Assembly (NCBI GenBank): GCA_022225965.2
Contig: JAKJXP020000109.1
Span: forward strand, 62,001-126,000
Length of the DNA stretch: 64,000 nucleotides
Direction: 5' to 3'
Source of the DNA: Diatrype stigma
Taxonomy: Eukaryota > Ascomycota > Sordariomycetes > Xylariales > Diatrypaceae
Below the pieces are notes generated by a model. That model worked only from the letters and a program-made list of their open reading frames with translations. It did no database searches and was not told where the DNA came from. Shown here piece after piece: positions 50,400-62,854 of this stretch. How positions within the stretch are numbered: position 1 is the stretch's first letter; the number at the start of each line of letters is the position of its first letter. Position numbers and translations under genes: made by a program.

Positions 50400-53300
50400 T
50401 CGTACCAAGTATTGAATTTTCGGTTTATAATTCGCTAATATAACGCGTTTATTTATTAATTTCTTAATTTCGTATAACTTCCATTTATCGTCGTCGCTTT
50501 CGACGATAACCGCTCCGGCTTGTGGTTATTTCCGATTAAAAAGGTCTTTACTTTTAAGAGCGGAAATTAATTAATTAACCAAAATCGTATTATGTACTTT
50601 CTAATGGCGTAAAAAGTTAAGTTTATATATTAAGTCGCTTATTTTCTCGATAATTATCCAGGATTTAAATCGTTATTGTAACCATTTACGTAATGGCTTT
50701 CTTAAAAGGTTATAACCTTTATACAGCTTAAAATATACTTAGTTATTTATATTAAAATTAATCTGGCATTTAATTTTGTTATATCGGACCTTGGAATTTA
50801 TAATTACGAAATTAATAGCTGCTTTGGCCTTTTTTTAGTAATATTGCCGTATAATATCGAAATTAACTGTATTTTTAAATAGGTTTAATATAAATATTAT
50901 GGAATTAAATTTAAAGCTTATAATTATTTCGTTAAGTAACCTATTAAATACGGTAAACTTTAAATTATTTATGTTATGCTGCAGTATTGGTATAATAAAT
51001 ATTCAAGGTTTATCGCTTTAATTGGCGTAATACCGAATGGCTATCTTAATGTCCTTATTTCGTCGCTTTATTTAATTATCGGTTTATGCGTATTAACTAA
51101 TTAAAAAGGCTAGCTTAATGCTTAACCTTAAAAAAAATATTTGCCATAATTCTGAAATAAACTTCCTGTTTTGGTTCGATATTGCTTTTTTCGGCCAATT
51201 GCAATCGTAAAATATTAATGCTATGCCGAAAATATGGGCTTAATTTTTTGCCGTATATTTTATATGGCCTAATAAAAGGATGGTTTTCTTGTTAAATTTA
51301 TAAATAATAACCATAAATACGTTAAACGTAATAAAACCGGCTTTTATTTATAATATATTAAAAAATAATACCTTTGGCGATTTCACGATAAAATCCCAAA
51401 TAACGGTATAATAAGAAATAACTGGGCTATTAATAAGCATAAGTTCTTTTAGTTTTTTTTATATACTTGTTTTATTAATTATGCATTAAAGGCAGTACTT
51501 CATATAATTTAATACCTTACGGGTTAATCCGTAAATAATAAGTCCTTTAAGGTCTTAAAACATACGTTTAAGGCCGAAATGGTATTTTTCGTCGTAAACC
51601 AACTTAAATACGTTTGCTATACAGTTTGAAAATATATAAAGGTTTCGTTAATTAAATAGGAGGACATAATAAATAAGGTCGTTAACGATAATATGTTTAT
51701 ATTATTTGCCTTAACGGCTTATATTAAAATTAATTAATGTATCCTTTAATCTTAACCACTTGGTATCTTTCGAATAGCCTTATATTAATCGTTATCGGAA
51801 TTCTGGATTCATAGCTACGTATGTCTTAACGAAATAACCGACGGCTTTAATAATATCGTCCAGTTTTAACTTGGTTAGGTTATTGGCTTTTTTAATATTC
51901 TTTGCGATTTCCTTTATAAATAATCTGGACAATGCATTAAAAACGACGTTAATTTTGCCGGAAATGTAATAAATTTATATCTTAAATTATAATAAATATG
52001 CGAATATTATTATTAATCGAAGGTTTATTTTTATAACGTTTAATATAATTAATTTTTTTTGCTTAATAATGCCTTTAATTGCTTTATAATTTATCAAAAT
52101 AATAACGGGATATTTATATAACTAGAAGTATATGCGTTAATTTCGTATGGTCCAAACCAAACAGGTAATTTCCAATTTAATTGCATTATAATTCTTTTTT
52201 GCCTTTATAAGGATCTTTAATAAAAACATAATGGGCTAAATAAAGTTAACCGATAATATTTGGCCGTTCCATATTTGGTTAAGGTAAAATATAACAATTC
52301 CGAAGCCTTATTGCTTTAATGCATTTATTTTTGCAAATATAATTCGGTCGTAATCCCAATAAATTAAAACGAAATCGTTATATAGCTATATCTGTAATAT
52401 GTTAAACGCTTCGCGTTTAATGTGTTTTGATTTAAACGTTTGTTTCGCTATTTATTTTTTTCGTGCGGTTTATAACTTAAAAATAAGGTTCTTTTTTTTT
52501 ATATCTAGCAATATTTCTGTTTTTTTTAATTAAAAAAAAAATCTTTTATTAATACCATGGAACATATTTACGAAAAAAGACGGTTATATTAATATAACGC
52601 TTAACTGCGTCCAATATAATAGGGAATTTAAGCTTTCGAATGGCATTAAGTTTATTAGGAATTATCGACGTTCCGGACGCGTCGACTTAAAAACCGAGCA
52701 GCTTAATTAAGGAATATCCGATAAAAGATTTCTTTGGATTAAAAGAAAAACCGATTTTATTAAATAATGCGAATATCTTACGCAAATGGTTGCAATGGTT
52801 ATTAAAAAAATTGCTATAAATGATAATATCGTTAATATATGCCTTAACGAAATCCTTATAAGGCATTAATTTGCGATTAAAAAAGCGTTAACCGAAAGCA
52901 ATTGAATTGCAAAAACCCATAAATGCTACGTTAAACATTTCGAAACCTTTTAGGGACATAATAACCATTTTATGCCTATTTTTAATTCGAATCGGGAATT
53001 AATGGTAAAACGTTAAACCGTCGACGACGCATTAGTATAGCTTTTTTTAATCTTTATTATAAGATTTTTTATACGTAATAAAAGATAATTATTTTATTTC
53101 ATAACGTCGTTTAATAGTTATAAGTTAATTATTAATCGGCCGATTCGTTTTTTTAATTAATTTATAAATTACGAATAATGGGGCTACAAACGGAATAGGG
53201 TCATTTATTTAGTCGAAGCGTTTTAAATCGTACATGGATCCGAATTTCTTTTCGACGACTGCCTCATTTTCGGCGCTTAATAAATAAGGGATTCCAGATT

Positions 53301-56300
53301 TGTATTTATCGCGCCAGTTTTCGATAAATTCAATTCTTATTTTTTCGTTTTCGGATAGCTGGATTATACCTTTGTCGCGTTATATGTTATAATTTTCGAC
53401 GATTTTCTGAATAACCTTTATTTCGTAAAGGTTTTTTGCGTATATATTAATTTCGTTTTTAAACTTAATAGACTTTATATTTTCTGAGGCTTTAATATTA
53501 AATAATGGTTTTTTTTGGTTAAAGCTTCGTTTATTAATTATAATATTTTATAAATTATTACTTATAGCTTTAAAGGATATTATTGTTACGTATATATTAT
53601 CGTTAATATGGAAGTTTTTTATAAACCAGTATTGGCCTTAGCTGTTTATTTTATCGGAATTAATATTATTTAACGTTACGGCAAAATTAATTTTTTTTTA
53701 AATGGTAATAAAGTATTCGTCGTTATCGAAATTTGTAATTATATCGAATTTAGCTTTGCGTTAAATTTTTTAGGGTTAATTCGTATTATTTATATATGGA
53801 ATGATTTTTGGTATTTTCGCTTTAATAGCGGCATTAAATGCTTTAGCGTATCCGGCGATAAAATGATATAACTTCGTGATTTTTATTTTCTTGTTAATTT
53901 CCGGCAAATTAGTATATAAAACTGGTATTTCTATTATCGTTTTAAGGGAAATTATTATTATGGCTTTAATTAATATTTATCTTTTAATAAGGTTTCGACG
54001 TTTAATAATTTCAAATAATATGATAACATTTTGGCAAGATTCCATGGTAAGGGTTTTTTTAAAATAGCTAATTAATATGTTATTCCTGTCGTTAAATTTG
54101 TTTTTTAAAAGAAGATTAAGTTTAAGCTTATTAATTATTCATGTAATGATTGTAACGCATATTGTAATATTTTGACCGTATATTAATGTATATGAAATGT
54201 CGATTATAAATATTGCTTTTTTGGTAAGTTTAATATTACTTCCAATGCTTTCGGCTATAATGGCTTCGTAATTCTTAACGGACTTTTTAATGTAATTCAT
54301 TATGTATTTTTTGAGCCAATTTTTTGCTATAAATTAATAGGATGCGTCGGTATTTATATATATGATTAATTCGTTTTATATTATTTGAACCATAATTTTT
54401 AAATAGGTATATCTTATTAACGGGTTTTAAGGGTTTATTCGTTTAGGGCGTATAATAATTATCGGGCAATCGTTTTCGTAATATATGTTTGTTTTGTTAT
54501 TTTTATCGTTTATATTTTTAACGAACGGAGGCTTTAGTAAAATAACGGTAGTTTTTAGTATATAAAAATTAACGTAAACGTATTTAAAATAAAATGTTCG
54601 GGTATTAAATAATATACCATATTTGCGGCAGGTTCTTTTAAGGATAAATATGTTATTATTTTTAATTTAGGAGCATTTAATTATATCGTTAACTAATCCG
54701 TTTTATTTTTTATTTTTACCTTTATTATATGCATTATTATCGAAATAATTATTAATAAATATATAGCCGTTTACGAATAGCTGGGCCTTTCGGGTTTTGC
54801 GGTTTTCCTATTTATATTCGAACCAAATTTTATTTTCGAAATAATAAATGTTGTTTTCTTTTTTGCGGATTAAACGGATTTAACGTTTTTAGCGGCGGAG
54901 CTGGAAATTGCGATTTATGTTCCGTAAAATTTAATTATTTCTGTATTCTTCGCGAAAAGGTCGTGATTTGTTATTAAAGTTGTTTTTTTAAGAGCTTTAA
55001 GAGCTGTTTGAATTATTTAAATTATTATAATTACCTTATGGATTATTTCGACCTTTATAATTATTAAATCGACCGCGGTAATTGCTACGTTTCTTGTTAT
55101 TATTATTATATTTATTATTGTTATTATATTAATTAATATTTGCCTGTTTATTATTGGATTCGTCGGTAATTATATATATTAATTGGCATTAAGTTAAAGT
55201 TGCTGGCAAAAGTTAATTCTGTAGATTAAAAACTTAAGCTAAGGCGGGGATTTGGTTTCGTATTAATATCTCGTTTAACGTTAAACCGCCTTGGGGTTTT
55301 GGTTTTTGGCCCTTTGCCAAAAAGCGGCGTTTATGGGAAAGGCGGCGTTCTTCGACGTAAATTAAGTAATCGTCGAGGATTATGTTTTCGGCCGGGCGTA
55401 AAACGCATTCCTAAAGGTAAGGGTTTAATCCGTTATATATAAACGTTATTTGTTAAATCGGGTTTTTTATTTTATAAGCTTTATAATAACGGATAATTTT
55501 TATTAATTAATTACGAAATGACTTATCGTTAACGATATTTTGGCGAATAAATACTGCTGTTTTAAGAAAGCCAATCGTTTAAGTTTCGTTAATTTTAAAT
55601 TTATTTATAAATTTATTAAAAGCGGCTTAATTATTAGCCTTATAAAATCCTCGTTAATTTAATAACAATTATGACGACCATTATAATTAAGCGGTATTAC
55701 GTAAGAATTAATGGAAGTTTTTCTTAATGATTTTTGCCTTATTGCGGTCGTTTTTTTTATTTTTTTTATATTGTTTGCAAATAAATATACGTTACGGTAA
55801 TAAACGTTTTTGCCAATAATAACGTGGTTTCTTTTGCCAAAGGATTGTTCTAAATTGAAATGGAAATATTCGAAATTATAAATTTTCCAACCGTAAATAT
55901 TACGATTCGATAAATTGCGGTAATTCGCGGCTGTTTTTTGCATTTCATTAAAAAAATCGCCTATTAATCCATTAACCGTGGCTTTTATAGCAACAACTAT
56001 AACTACGGCCAGTTCGTTAATTCTTTTAAAATTTGCGTTACGTTTACGACGAATTGGGGCATTATTATTGCCATTATTATTATTATAATGGAAGCGTTTA
56101 TTGCTTTTTAACGAAAAACCATTATTGTTTTTCGGATTACCGGCGCTTACGGTTTAAATTCGTCGTTATTTGGCTTAAGGTTTGCTTTAAGGTTGCTTTT
56201 GTTGCCGTAAAAACTAGGCAAGTTATAAGAATAATCGGGAAAGTTAAATTTATTGTTAGCTTTAAAAGGCTTAATGTATAAAATCGAAAGGGTACATTTG

Positions 56301-57460
56301 TTTTTAATTCTTATTTTCTTAATCCTAAGAAAATAGGTTTTCGCTTTAAAAGGCTCGATTCCGTTAACGACGGCGTATATGCCTATTTAGAAATGAATTA
56401 TTTTTATTTTTAATGTTTTCGTACGATTAAATAAAATCTTTTCGAACGGATGAACCGTTTTTTATAAATCCTTAATTTATAATTAAATCGGTATAAATAA
56501 GGGATAATTGAATTATTTTACGGGCTTTACGGGCTTTATAACGGATTCTTAATATTTTTATGGTTCTATTTACTATTTCGTCGTCGTCTGGATATTAAAA
56601 TTTAACGTTTTCGCTATTATTTAATTGTTTTTCGTTTAATTGTTTTTCGTTTCTTAAAAATAAGGCTAAAAGATTTCTGGTTATAAATGAACGTGGTATT
56701 TAATTAAGGGAAATTAGGGGTAATACAGCGGGTATCGGTATTTTTTATAAAGCATATAACGTTTAAGGGCGGAATTAAATAGCTTTTTTTCGTTATTTAA
56801 GGTTTTCCGAAATTTAATTAATAATAAAGACTGTTATTTGATTTTAAGCGGGATCGAGGTTTTAATAACGTATTTAACTTTTTTGTAATTCCTTTTAATA
56901 GCGGTTAATAAATTGTGTTACGAAAAAAAACGCTTAACGGAATCCGAAGGTATTTATGGCTTACGGGTTTTCGTTTAATGCTAGTCCTTGAAATCGTAAT
57001 TTTCGTATAGGTTAATTTTGAGATTATGTAACGGAAATATCGTTTTGTTTTAAGAAATTTTTAATCTCGTTAATATTCCGCGTTTATTAAGAGCATACGA
57101 CGTTTAATATAAGGTATTTGTTAATAAATACGATGATTTTATAACAATTTGCAAGGCCTTTTTTAATATAAGGTAAACGCTTTAAAACTTAAGAAAGGAA
57201 TAATATTAAATCTTAAGTATTAAATCGGTTAAAAAAAATATAAATAAGATTTAGCATAAGGTTTTAACGAGGTTTTGCGAATTAGGTTAAGGTATGAGAT
57301 TAAGATATGAGAATGTAAAGATCCTTTTCCGCTTAGCCCAACGCCTTAACGGCGGCGGCTTAAGGGAAATGGGAGGGAAAATTATTTTTAATAAGAATAA
57401 AGTATTGTATTAATTGTATTATATTAAATTGGATTGTATTAATCCGGATCGACCGGAAAT
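50400..57460 (-). pseudogene. Gag-pol relic of element B
   Basis: Reading right to left: a gag-like stretch with NYRGRFNNYKGRNN near 55190-54900, then an acidic/basic linker, then RT blocks EKKFGSMYDLKRFD, NDPIPFVAPLFVIYK (about 53270-53130), and GFEMFNVAFMGFCNSIAF, KAYINDIIIYS (about 52960-52830). The catalytic YVDD-type motif has become YIND, a G-to-A change. Integrase should lie at lower coordinates; I could not place it with certainty. Confidence 0.7.
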
Positions 57461-57469
57461 GCTACCATT

Positions 57470-57615
57470 TATAAGGCAGCGGAAACAATTAAGTGGAAGT
57501 AAAAACGTAGTTTTATTGTTTAGGCTTAAATGCGTTAGTTGCGTTTAGTAAAGAGGTTTATTTAGTTTAGTGGCTTGTGCCATGTGGCATTATAACTGCT
57601 CCTGTTCTCTTAATA
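57470..57615 (-). repeat. LTR of element B, right (5' LTR in its orientation)
   Basis: 146 bases, partner of 47884-48077 with a single copy of the 48-base unit; followed by ATATA. Confidence 0.88.
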
Positions 57616-57620
57616 ATATA

Positions 57621-59092
57621 AAACCGAAATTCTTCGATTTATCGGCGTATTTATCGGTTAATATTAATCGGATCGAAATATTTTCGGATAAGAAAATTAT
57701 TAATTTGGCTTTTTTTTTAATTTGTCCATTTATTTACGTTCGATTTAAACGCTTAAATTTTAAACATGCGTTTTTCGATTTTAAATAATGCTTAATAATA
57801 ATTATCGGCGATTTATTCGAAACGCGTAATGGCTTTTTAACGGGCTTCGTTATTTTGAACGAATTTAACGATAATCCCTTAAATTTTTTGGAAGAATTAA
57901 TAATTGGCTTTAGCTATTTTATTTTAAAACTTAGCGATTTGTTTTTCGGTAATATAATAACTTTTATGGTAAAGCTAAAAAACTTAACGATAATTTTTTG
58001 CCATAATATTATATTATTTTTTAATATTTTTGGCAATAAACTAATTGCGGTTTTTAATTTAATAAATAAACGTAATTAAGTTATAATACGTTTGGCCGAT
58101 ATTATGATAAAAAATAATTAGCTATTTCGGAAAATTGCAAACGTTAATTTGGAATATTAGAAATTCGTTTCCGGATTCGTTTATAATTATATTATAAATA
58201 AATGGCTTATATAAAATAAGCGCCGTATTATTCATAAAAAGAATAAATATAACGGGCATTACGAATTAAATAAATATAATAGGTTTAATTGGAAATTTAA
58301 TAAAAAAAGGGTTTCTTTTATATAATAATTTTAATTTATCGATTAATTTTAAAATAAGTTCTTATTAAAAGAAATAATCTGAAAAATAAGAAATAATAAA
58401 AAAAGAAAGAAATACGTTTAATAATGAAATTTTTTAATGGTTTTATATTTAATTAATAAAAAACGTATAATAATTCGTATTAAGGTTTTAAAGTATTTAG
58501 AATTTATTTGCAATATTTAGGAAAATATTAAGGTTAATTTATAATTGGTTATTTATAATCGGTTCCCGAATAATTATAGGGTCGGTACCGAATAAATATG
58601 TTTCCTGGGGCGGATAAATAGGGATTTTTTTTATTTTAAAGTTATTTTCGTTTTTCTTTTTTTTTTTTCGTTTTTTTCTTTCGATTCGTATTTGTTTTAA
58701 AAGTTTTCGGGTTTAATATTAAGGATTTTTATTTGGACCTTGAAAGGTATAAAAGTTTATAAATAGGATTCCTTAAATACGACCTTGTTATTAATAAAAG
58801 GTAAAATAAAATTGGAAATTTATTTAAATAACCGAATAAATAGGATTTTCTTTTTGGCAATTACGGATAATTGGATTTTTTAATTTTTGGCAATAAAAAT
58901 GCTTGCTTTATTTTTTAATTAGCTAGTTATAAGGTTTTTAAATTAAGGAATTGTTATAAAGGTAATTATATTTTCGACGGTAAACGAAGTATTAAGTTTT
59001 ATTAAAAACGTAACGTTTAAGGCTTAAAATATTATGATTTATATTAATGGAAATATGAATATATATATTTTAAAAAAGGTATAAAATTATAT
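57621..59092 (-). pseudogene. Interior of element C next to its 5' LTR (gag region)
   Basis: Heavily TA-rich sequence between the end of element B and the right LTR of C. In a minus-oriented element this is where leader and gag lie. Plus-strand open frames of about 70 codons (57570-57788, 57855-58079) run against that orientation and are probably chance. No domain is readable. Confidence 0.5.
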
Positions 59093-59420
59093 TATAACAA
59101 GAACTTATAAGGCTTAAAACGTATAAAACAAATTAGCTTATAATTTTATATGGTTTTTTAAAAGCGTATTAAAGAATTAAGATTTAGGAAACGTCAAAAG
59201 GAATTCGACGGAATATTTATATACAGCAATTTGCAAATACGTATTAATACGTATCCTTTATTTCCAGCTTCCGTAGCTTCCGTTGTTATAACCTTAATAG
59301 CTATATTAGGCAGGAGTGCATTCCAATACTTCCTGTAGTAAGGGATGAAGTGCATTCCAATATATCCTGCAGTTGGTAATAACTGCAGTTGCTGTTGGTC
59401 CGGAATGCCCCCGTGTGACA
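59093..59420 (-). repeat. LTR of element C, right (5' LTR in its orientation)
   Basis: 328 bases, partner of 34740-35067. The last 170 bases keep many C and G residues (for example TTCCAGCTTCCGTAGCTTCC) where the left copy has T and A. Confidence 0.9.
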
Positions 59421-59425
59421 GTTCA
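59421..59425. repeat. Target-site duplication GTTCA, right copy (element C)
   Basis: Identical to 34735-34739. The empty site would have joined 34739 to 59426. Confidence 0.9.
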
Positions 59426-59884
59426 CTTGGCACGATGAGATCAACCTGAGGACAAGGTGCACTCTGATCAAATGTTAAATCTCATCGTTGGAGGTGAACA
59501 ATAGCCAGAAAATATGAAAATATAAAGCAACTATTCCCCTAGCTCTCAGCGCTATTCTTCTCCCAGCCTTCGTTCATGAACCTTCCTCTTTCTCTCATCC
59601 TGGTCACCGGTACTTAGTCGGATCTTACTGAATATCCAGAGAAGACTAAGCGATTTCTGATGTCCAGCTCTGCACGTGAAGACACCACCGAGGTTCGCGG
59701 CTGATGTACCCACTTGCCACCGCCTCGACAAGTAGGGAAGACAACTCATTACCAGCCACACAGCGTACGTATCTGCAGATGGAAGGGAGTTAGTTACTCG
59801 GTTGGTCACCTTGCTGATCTTCAGCTTGCCAAATAAATATACAATGAAAATACTACTCACTCTGGCTGCTAGGTGGGTTGATGT
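59426..59884. other. Right flank of the retrotransposon block
   Basis: Base composition returns to normal at once after the target duplication. A minus-strand frame of about 100 codons (59860-59552) shows no recognisable feature. No gene supported. Confidence 0.45.
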
Positions 59885-60445
59885 CTATTCCATATAGAAC
59901 CAATCGTCATAACTGTTACTCGAAGAGTCCGTGGACTGCCAACCGCTGGGGTTCTTCGGGTCGGAGCCCTTCTTGTTCTTCTTGTCCTTGTCGTTCTTCT
60001 TCTTGGAAGAGGACCCTCCTTGCTTTTTCTTCTTGGAATGATCACTGTCTCTATCGGCTTCGTACTGCGGGTAGATCGATGTCTTGAGTCAGCGACGGGT
60101 TGTCCTTTTATATATGCTGGGCGCTTTGGCCTTGTCAAGGCAAGAACATCCACTTCATGTATGTAGCTGTGTTCAACGCATCGGAGGGTGGCGTGTAATT
60201 TTGGTAGGCAGCAGGTGTATTTATAAGTGGAGGAGGACATGAGACCTGGCTGCTTCGGGAGGGTGTGCAAAAGTTACATGTCTGGTAGAAAGAGCAGGGC
60301 TTCCGCTCTTCTAACAGTGCAAGCGAACAGAACAGAGAGATCGGTTGAAACATGTATGATAAAAGGGGGTAGGATAAGATATTGATTACAGAAACTAGCT
60401 TACGCCTGATTCGCCCCCTTTCTTGTTGGATCCCGTAGAGGGCAT
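59885..60445 (-). CDS. Small lysine-rich hypothetical protein
   Basis: Exon 1 is 60445-60404 and exon 2 is 60064-59885, giving 73 residues; the 339-base intron is GTAAGC to GCAG and both joins are phase 0. The protein is MPSTGSNKKGGESG followed by YEADRDSDHSKKKKQGG, several KKK/DKDKK runs, and an end rich in Ser, Trp and Tyr (NSYDDWFYME). It is probably disordered and basic with an acidic-aromatic tail. I do not recognise it. Support is the good splice sites, matching phase and protein-like tail; the length of the intron relative to the exons lowers confidence. It is the first gene right of the retrotransposon block. Confidence 0.45.
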
Positions 60446-61174
60446 TGCGCTTTGATGTTGGGCTTGTCCTGATTTGCGGTTGTGGAATCTATTCCGTGGG
60501 CTGAGCTACTCGCCGTCTGGCGGGTTGACGAGGCAAGTAAGTAGGAAGCCCCTGTGCTGATTCACTGTGTGCTGTCTTGTCTTGCGGGATGAAGAAGTGC
60601 AAAGAGGAAGTAGCAACCACGCAGCAGGACCCGGCCGACTGGGTCTACGAACCTGTAATTTATAGGCATTAAGAGAGGCGTAAGCAGGGCAGGGCAGTGC
60701 ACCGGTGTGGCAATCAGAGAGGGGAAAATTCCTGGTGGTGATGATGGGAATGGAAATGCACTTTTTGGAATATGATATGAATCCACTTTATTACACCGGG
60801 AACCTTTTACCATTACACTCACTTTGCCACGCTAGAATCGCTCTCCCCACCGCTCGATAGAGGAAAAAGAAACGAGGAAGCGAGGCCTAATGTGATTACC
60901 CTTTTCTGAACGACAGCATGGCTCCAACAAATCGATGAGGAGGCGAGTAGACCATTCCATCGCGCGCAATTGGACTTGTTGGTGGCGGAAAAGGGTTCGC
61001 TCGCAGCTTTACTCCCTTCATGGTTGGGCCACTGCACGTGTCACGATCCTTGGCCGGATGAGTCCGTGGGACGAGAGTCAGTACCGATGAGAACGCAAAC
61101 TGTGGCGATGGATACCAACAACTTCAACGAGTGGCTTCGCTAATTTCAGATAATGATTGAAACTACGAAGTGAC
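60446..61174. other. Intergenic region, small protein promoter to RRP3 3' end
   Basis: No gene supported. Minus-strand frames at 60562-60822 and 60819-61037 lack start context and domains. Confidence 0.5.
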
Positions 61175-62854
61175 TTAGCCCTCTTCAGCATCCATATTGT
61201 CATGCCGTCTCTTCCCGCCAGTCTTGCCGACGCGATTTCGACCTTTCAGGACTGCGCCCTTATTGCCGCGGTCATCTTGCAAGCTCTTCATCTCTGTTTT
61301 GGCATGTCGTTGCGCCTCCTCCACGCGGGGCTTGAAAACCATTACTGACTCTTTGTCGGTCTCGTGCTCTTCCAACTTCTTGCCAAGCGCGGCTTCAATG
61401 CGCTGCCATATCTGTGCGCATGCCGTTGTTAGCTGTGTACGAGTCGAGACGAAATATGTACAATAAATGATGAAAGAGAAGCTGTCAAGTAAGGCGGAGG
61501 CACTGTAGATACTCACCTCGAGGTCGTATTGTGATACGATGGAAAGAGCATGACCGCTCTTTCCGGCACGGGCTGTTCGGCCGACTCGATGAATGTACGT
61601 CTTACTATCCTGGGGAAGGTCGTAGTTCAAAACCAAATCTACACTTGGAATGTCCAAACCTCTGGCGGCAACATCGGTAGCCACTAGAATGTCGCGAGAG
61701 CCAGCCTTGAACTTATTTAGAGCACCAAGACGGGCAGATTGAGATAGCTGGCCTGCGTGCGGGATGCCGAATTAGTAATTGGACAACACTAAAGGGGCGA
61801 TCCGCAGGTTGACTTACCATGGAGTGGAATAGCGCCGAAACCCAAGGTTCTCAAGAGGATGGCTATCCGCTGGGTTTCCCATACTGTCCGTGCGAAGATG
61901 ATGGTGGATTGGCCAGCGAATTCGTTGACGAGGTAGACAAGATAGACATCCTTATACATCAGTGGAATGAAGAGATATCTCTGTATTAAGGTGGACACAG
62001 TCTGGTATTTGTTGGTGCTGATAGAGACTTTCAGGGGGTCCTTCAGACTGGCACGTTGGAGACTCTCGACCTTGGACGACATGGTGGCACTGAAGAGAAA
62101 TGTTCTCCTTTCCCGCGGCACAAACTTGAGGATCTTGTCGAGAATTGGACCGAAATCTAGATCTAGCAGACGATCTGCCTCGTCCATAACTAGATATTTG
62201 AGATTCCTCAGAGAAAACCCCTTAGTCTTTTCGAGGTGATCGAGCACTATGGGACTAATGTTAGTGTGGTCGCTCTTCAGAAAACAATAGCACCAAGTGT
62301 CACTTACACCGTCCAGGAGTCGCGACTATGATGTGCGGCTTCTTCCCTAAGGCGATGGCCTGCTGCACCATGTCCAAACCACCGACAATAACGGTACACC
62401 GCACGGCTATTATGCTCCCCAATGCTTCGAATTGTTGGGATATCTGATGGGCCAGTTCTCTCGTTGGCGCAAGAACGAGACCAAAGAAAGGCTGGGGCTT
62501 TTCGAGGAGAGCCTGCAGTATGGGCAAGGCAAAAGCGGCCGTCTTTCCACTTCCCGTCTCGGCCAAACCTATGACGTCCCGGTCCTGCAGGGCTAAGGGT
62601 ATAGATTTGGTCTGAATGGGTGTTGGGTTCTTGTAGCCGAGGGATGCACATGCTTCGCATAACTCGTCGACGATGCCTAAATCCTTGAAAGTTTTGGGTG
62701 TTTCCGCAGTGGCATCGGCATCTATCTCTTCGGCGGCAGGATCTTCAGCAGAAGTGTCAGACTCGGGTGACGGGCGGCGGTTACGGCGATCAGGTTGACC
62801 ATCGCCGTCAGAAGAGACCTTCCTCCGCTTAGAAGAGGTCGCAGTAGGAGCCAT
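61175..62854 (-). CDS. RRP3: DEAD-box RNA helicase Rrp3 (DDX47 family), 18S rRNA maturation
   Basis: Four exons: 62854-62308, 62246-61818, 61752-61517 and 61411-61175, giving 482 residues. Introns are GTAAGT, GTAAGT and GTGAGT with AG ends. All helicase motifs are present: Q motif GYKNPTPIQ, Walker [25 protein letters not shown] ([13 protein letters not shown]), [21 protein letters not shown] and [10 protein letters not shown]. The first 60 residues are basic-acidic and disordered, and the C-tail is Lys/Arg-rich ([11 protein letters not shown]). Rrp3 acts in the nucleolus in the early cleavages that release the 18S rRNA. It is divergently placed to SSF1 with 557 bases between the start codons. 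Confidence 0.95.

Larger units (their letters stand above)
47884..57615 (-). mobile_element. Nested LTR retrotransposon B (Gypsy-type), RIP-mutated, large
   Basis: 9,732 bases between LTRs 47884-48077 (194 bases) and 57470-57615 (146 bases). The LTRs start TGTAAGG/TATAAGG and end CCTAATA/CTTAATA. The 48-base length difference is one tandem duplication in the left copy. Minus orientation: a purine tract AAAAGAGGGC (48090-48081) sits inside the left LTR, and a primer-binding-type sequence TGGTAGCATTTCCGGTC begins two bases inside the right LTR (57467 downward). The RT is on the minus strand at about 53260-52840. The interior of about 9.4 kb is longer than usual for Gypsy elements. Confidence 0.88.
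34740..59420 (-). mobile_element. Outer Ty3/Gypsy LTR retrotransposon C, RIP-mutated, split by two insertions
   Basis: Two 328-base direct repeats (34740-35067 and 59093-59420) begin TGTGATAAGG/TATAACAAGA and end GTATAACA/GTGTGACA, with the five-base duplication GTTCA on both sides. Minus orientation is shown by a polypurine tract AAGAAAAGGAAAAG (35084-35071) next to the left LTR and by a Gypsy reverse transcriptase relic on the minus strand (37500-37760). Inside lie two complete later elements, A (39022-46534) and B (47884-57615). Subtracting them with one copy of each duplication leaves about 7.4 kb, normal for a Gypsy element. The sequence is very TA-rich and all reading frames are broken by stops, as RIP produces. 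Confidence 0.92.

Noticed and set aside
34740..59420. Centromere or mitochondrial insertion as the origin of the AT-rich block
   Set aside because: Exact LTRs, target duplications and retroelement protein relics account for it. A centromeric role cannot be tested here but is not needed.
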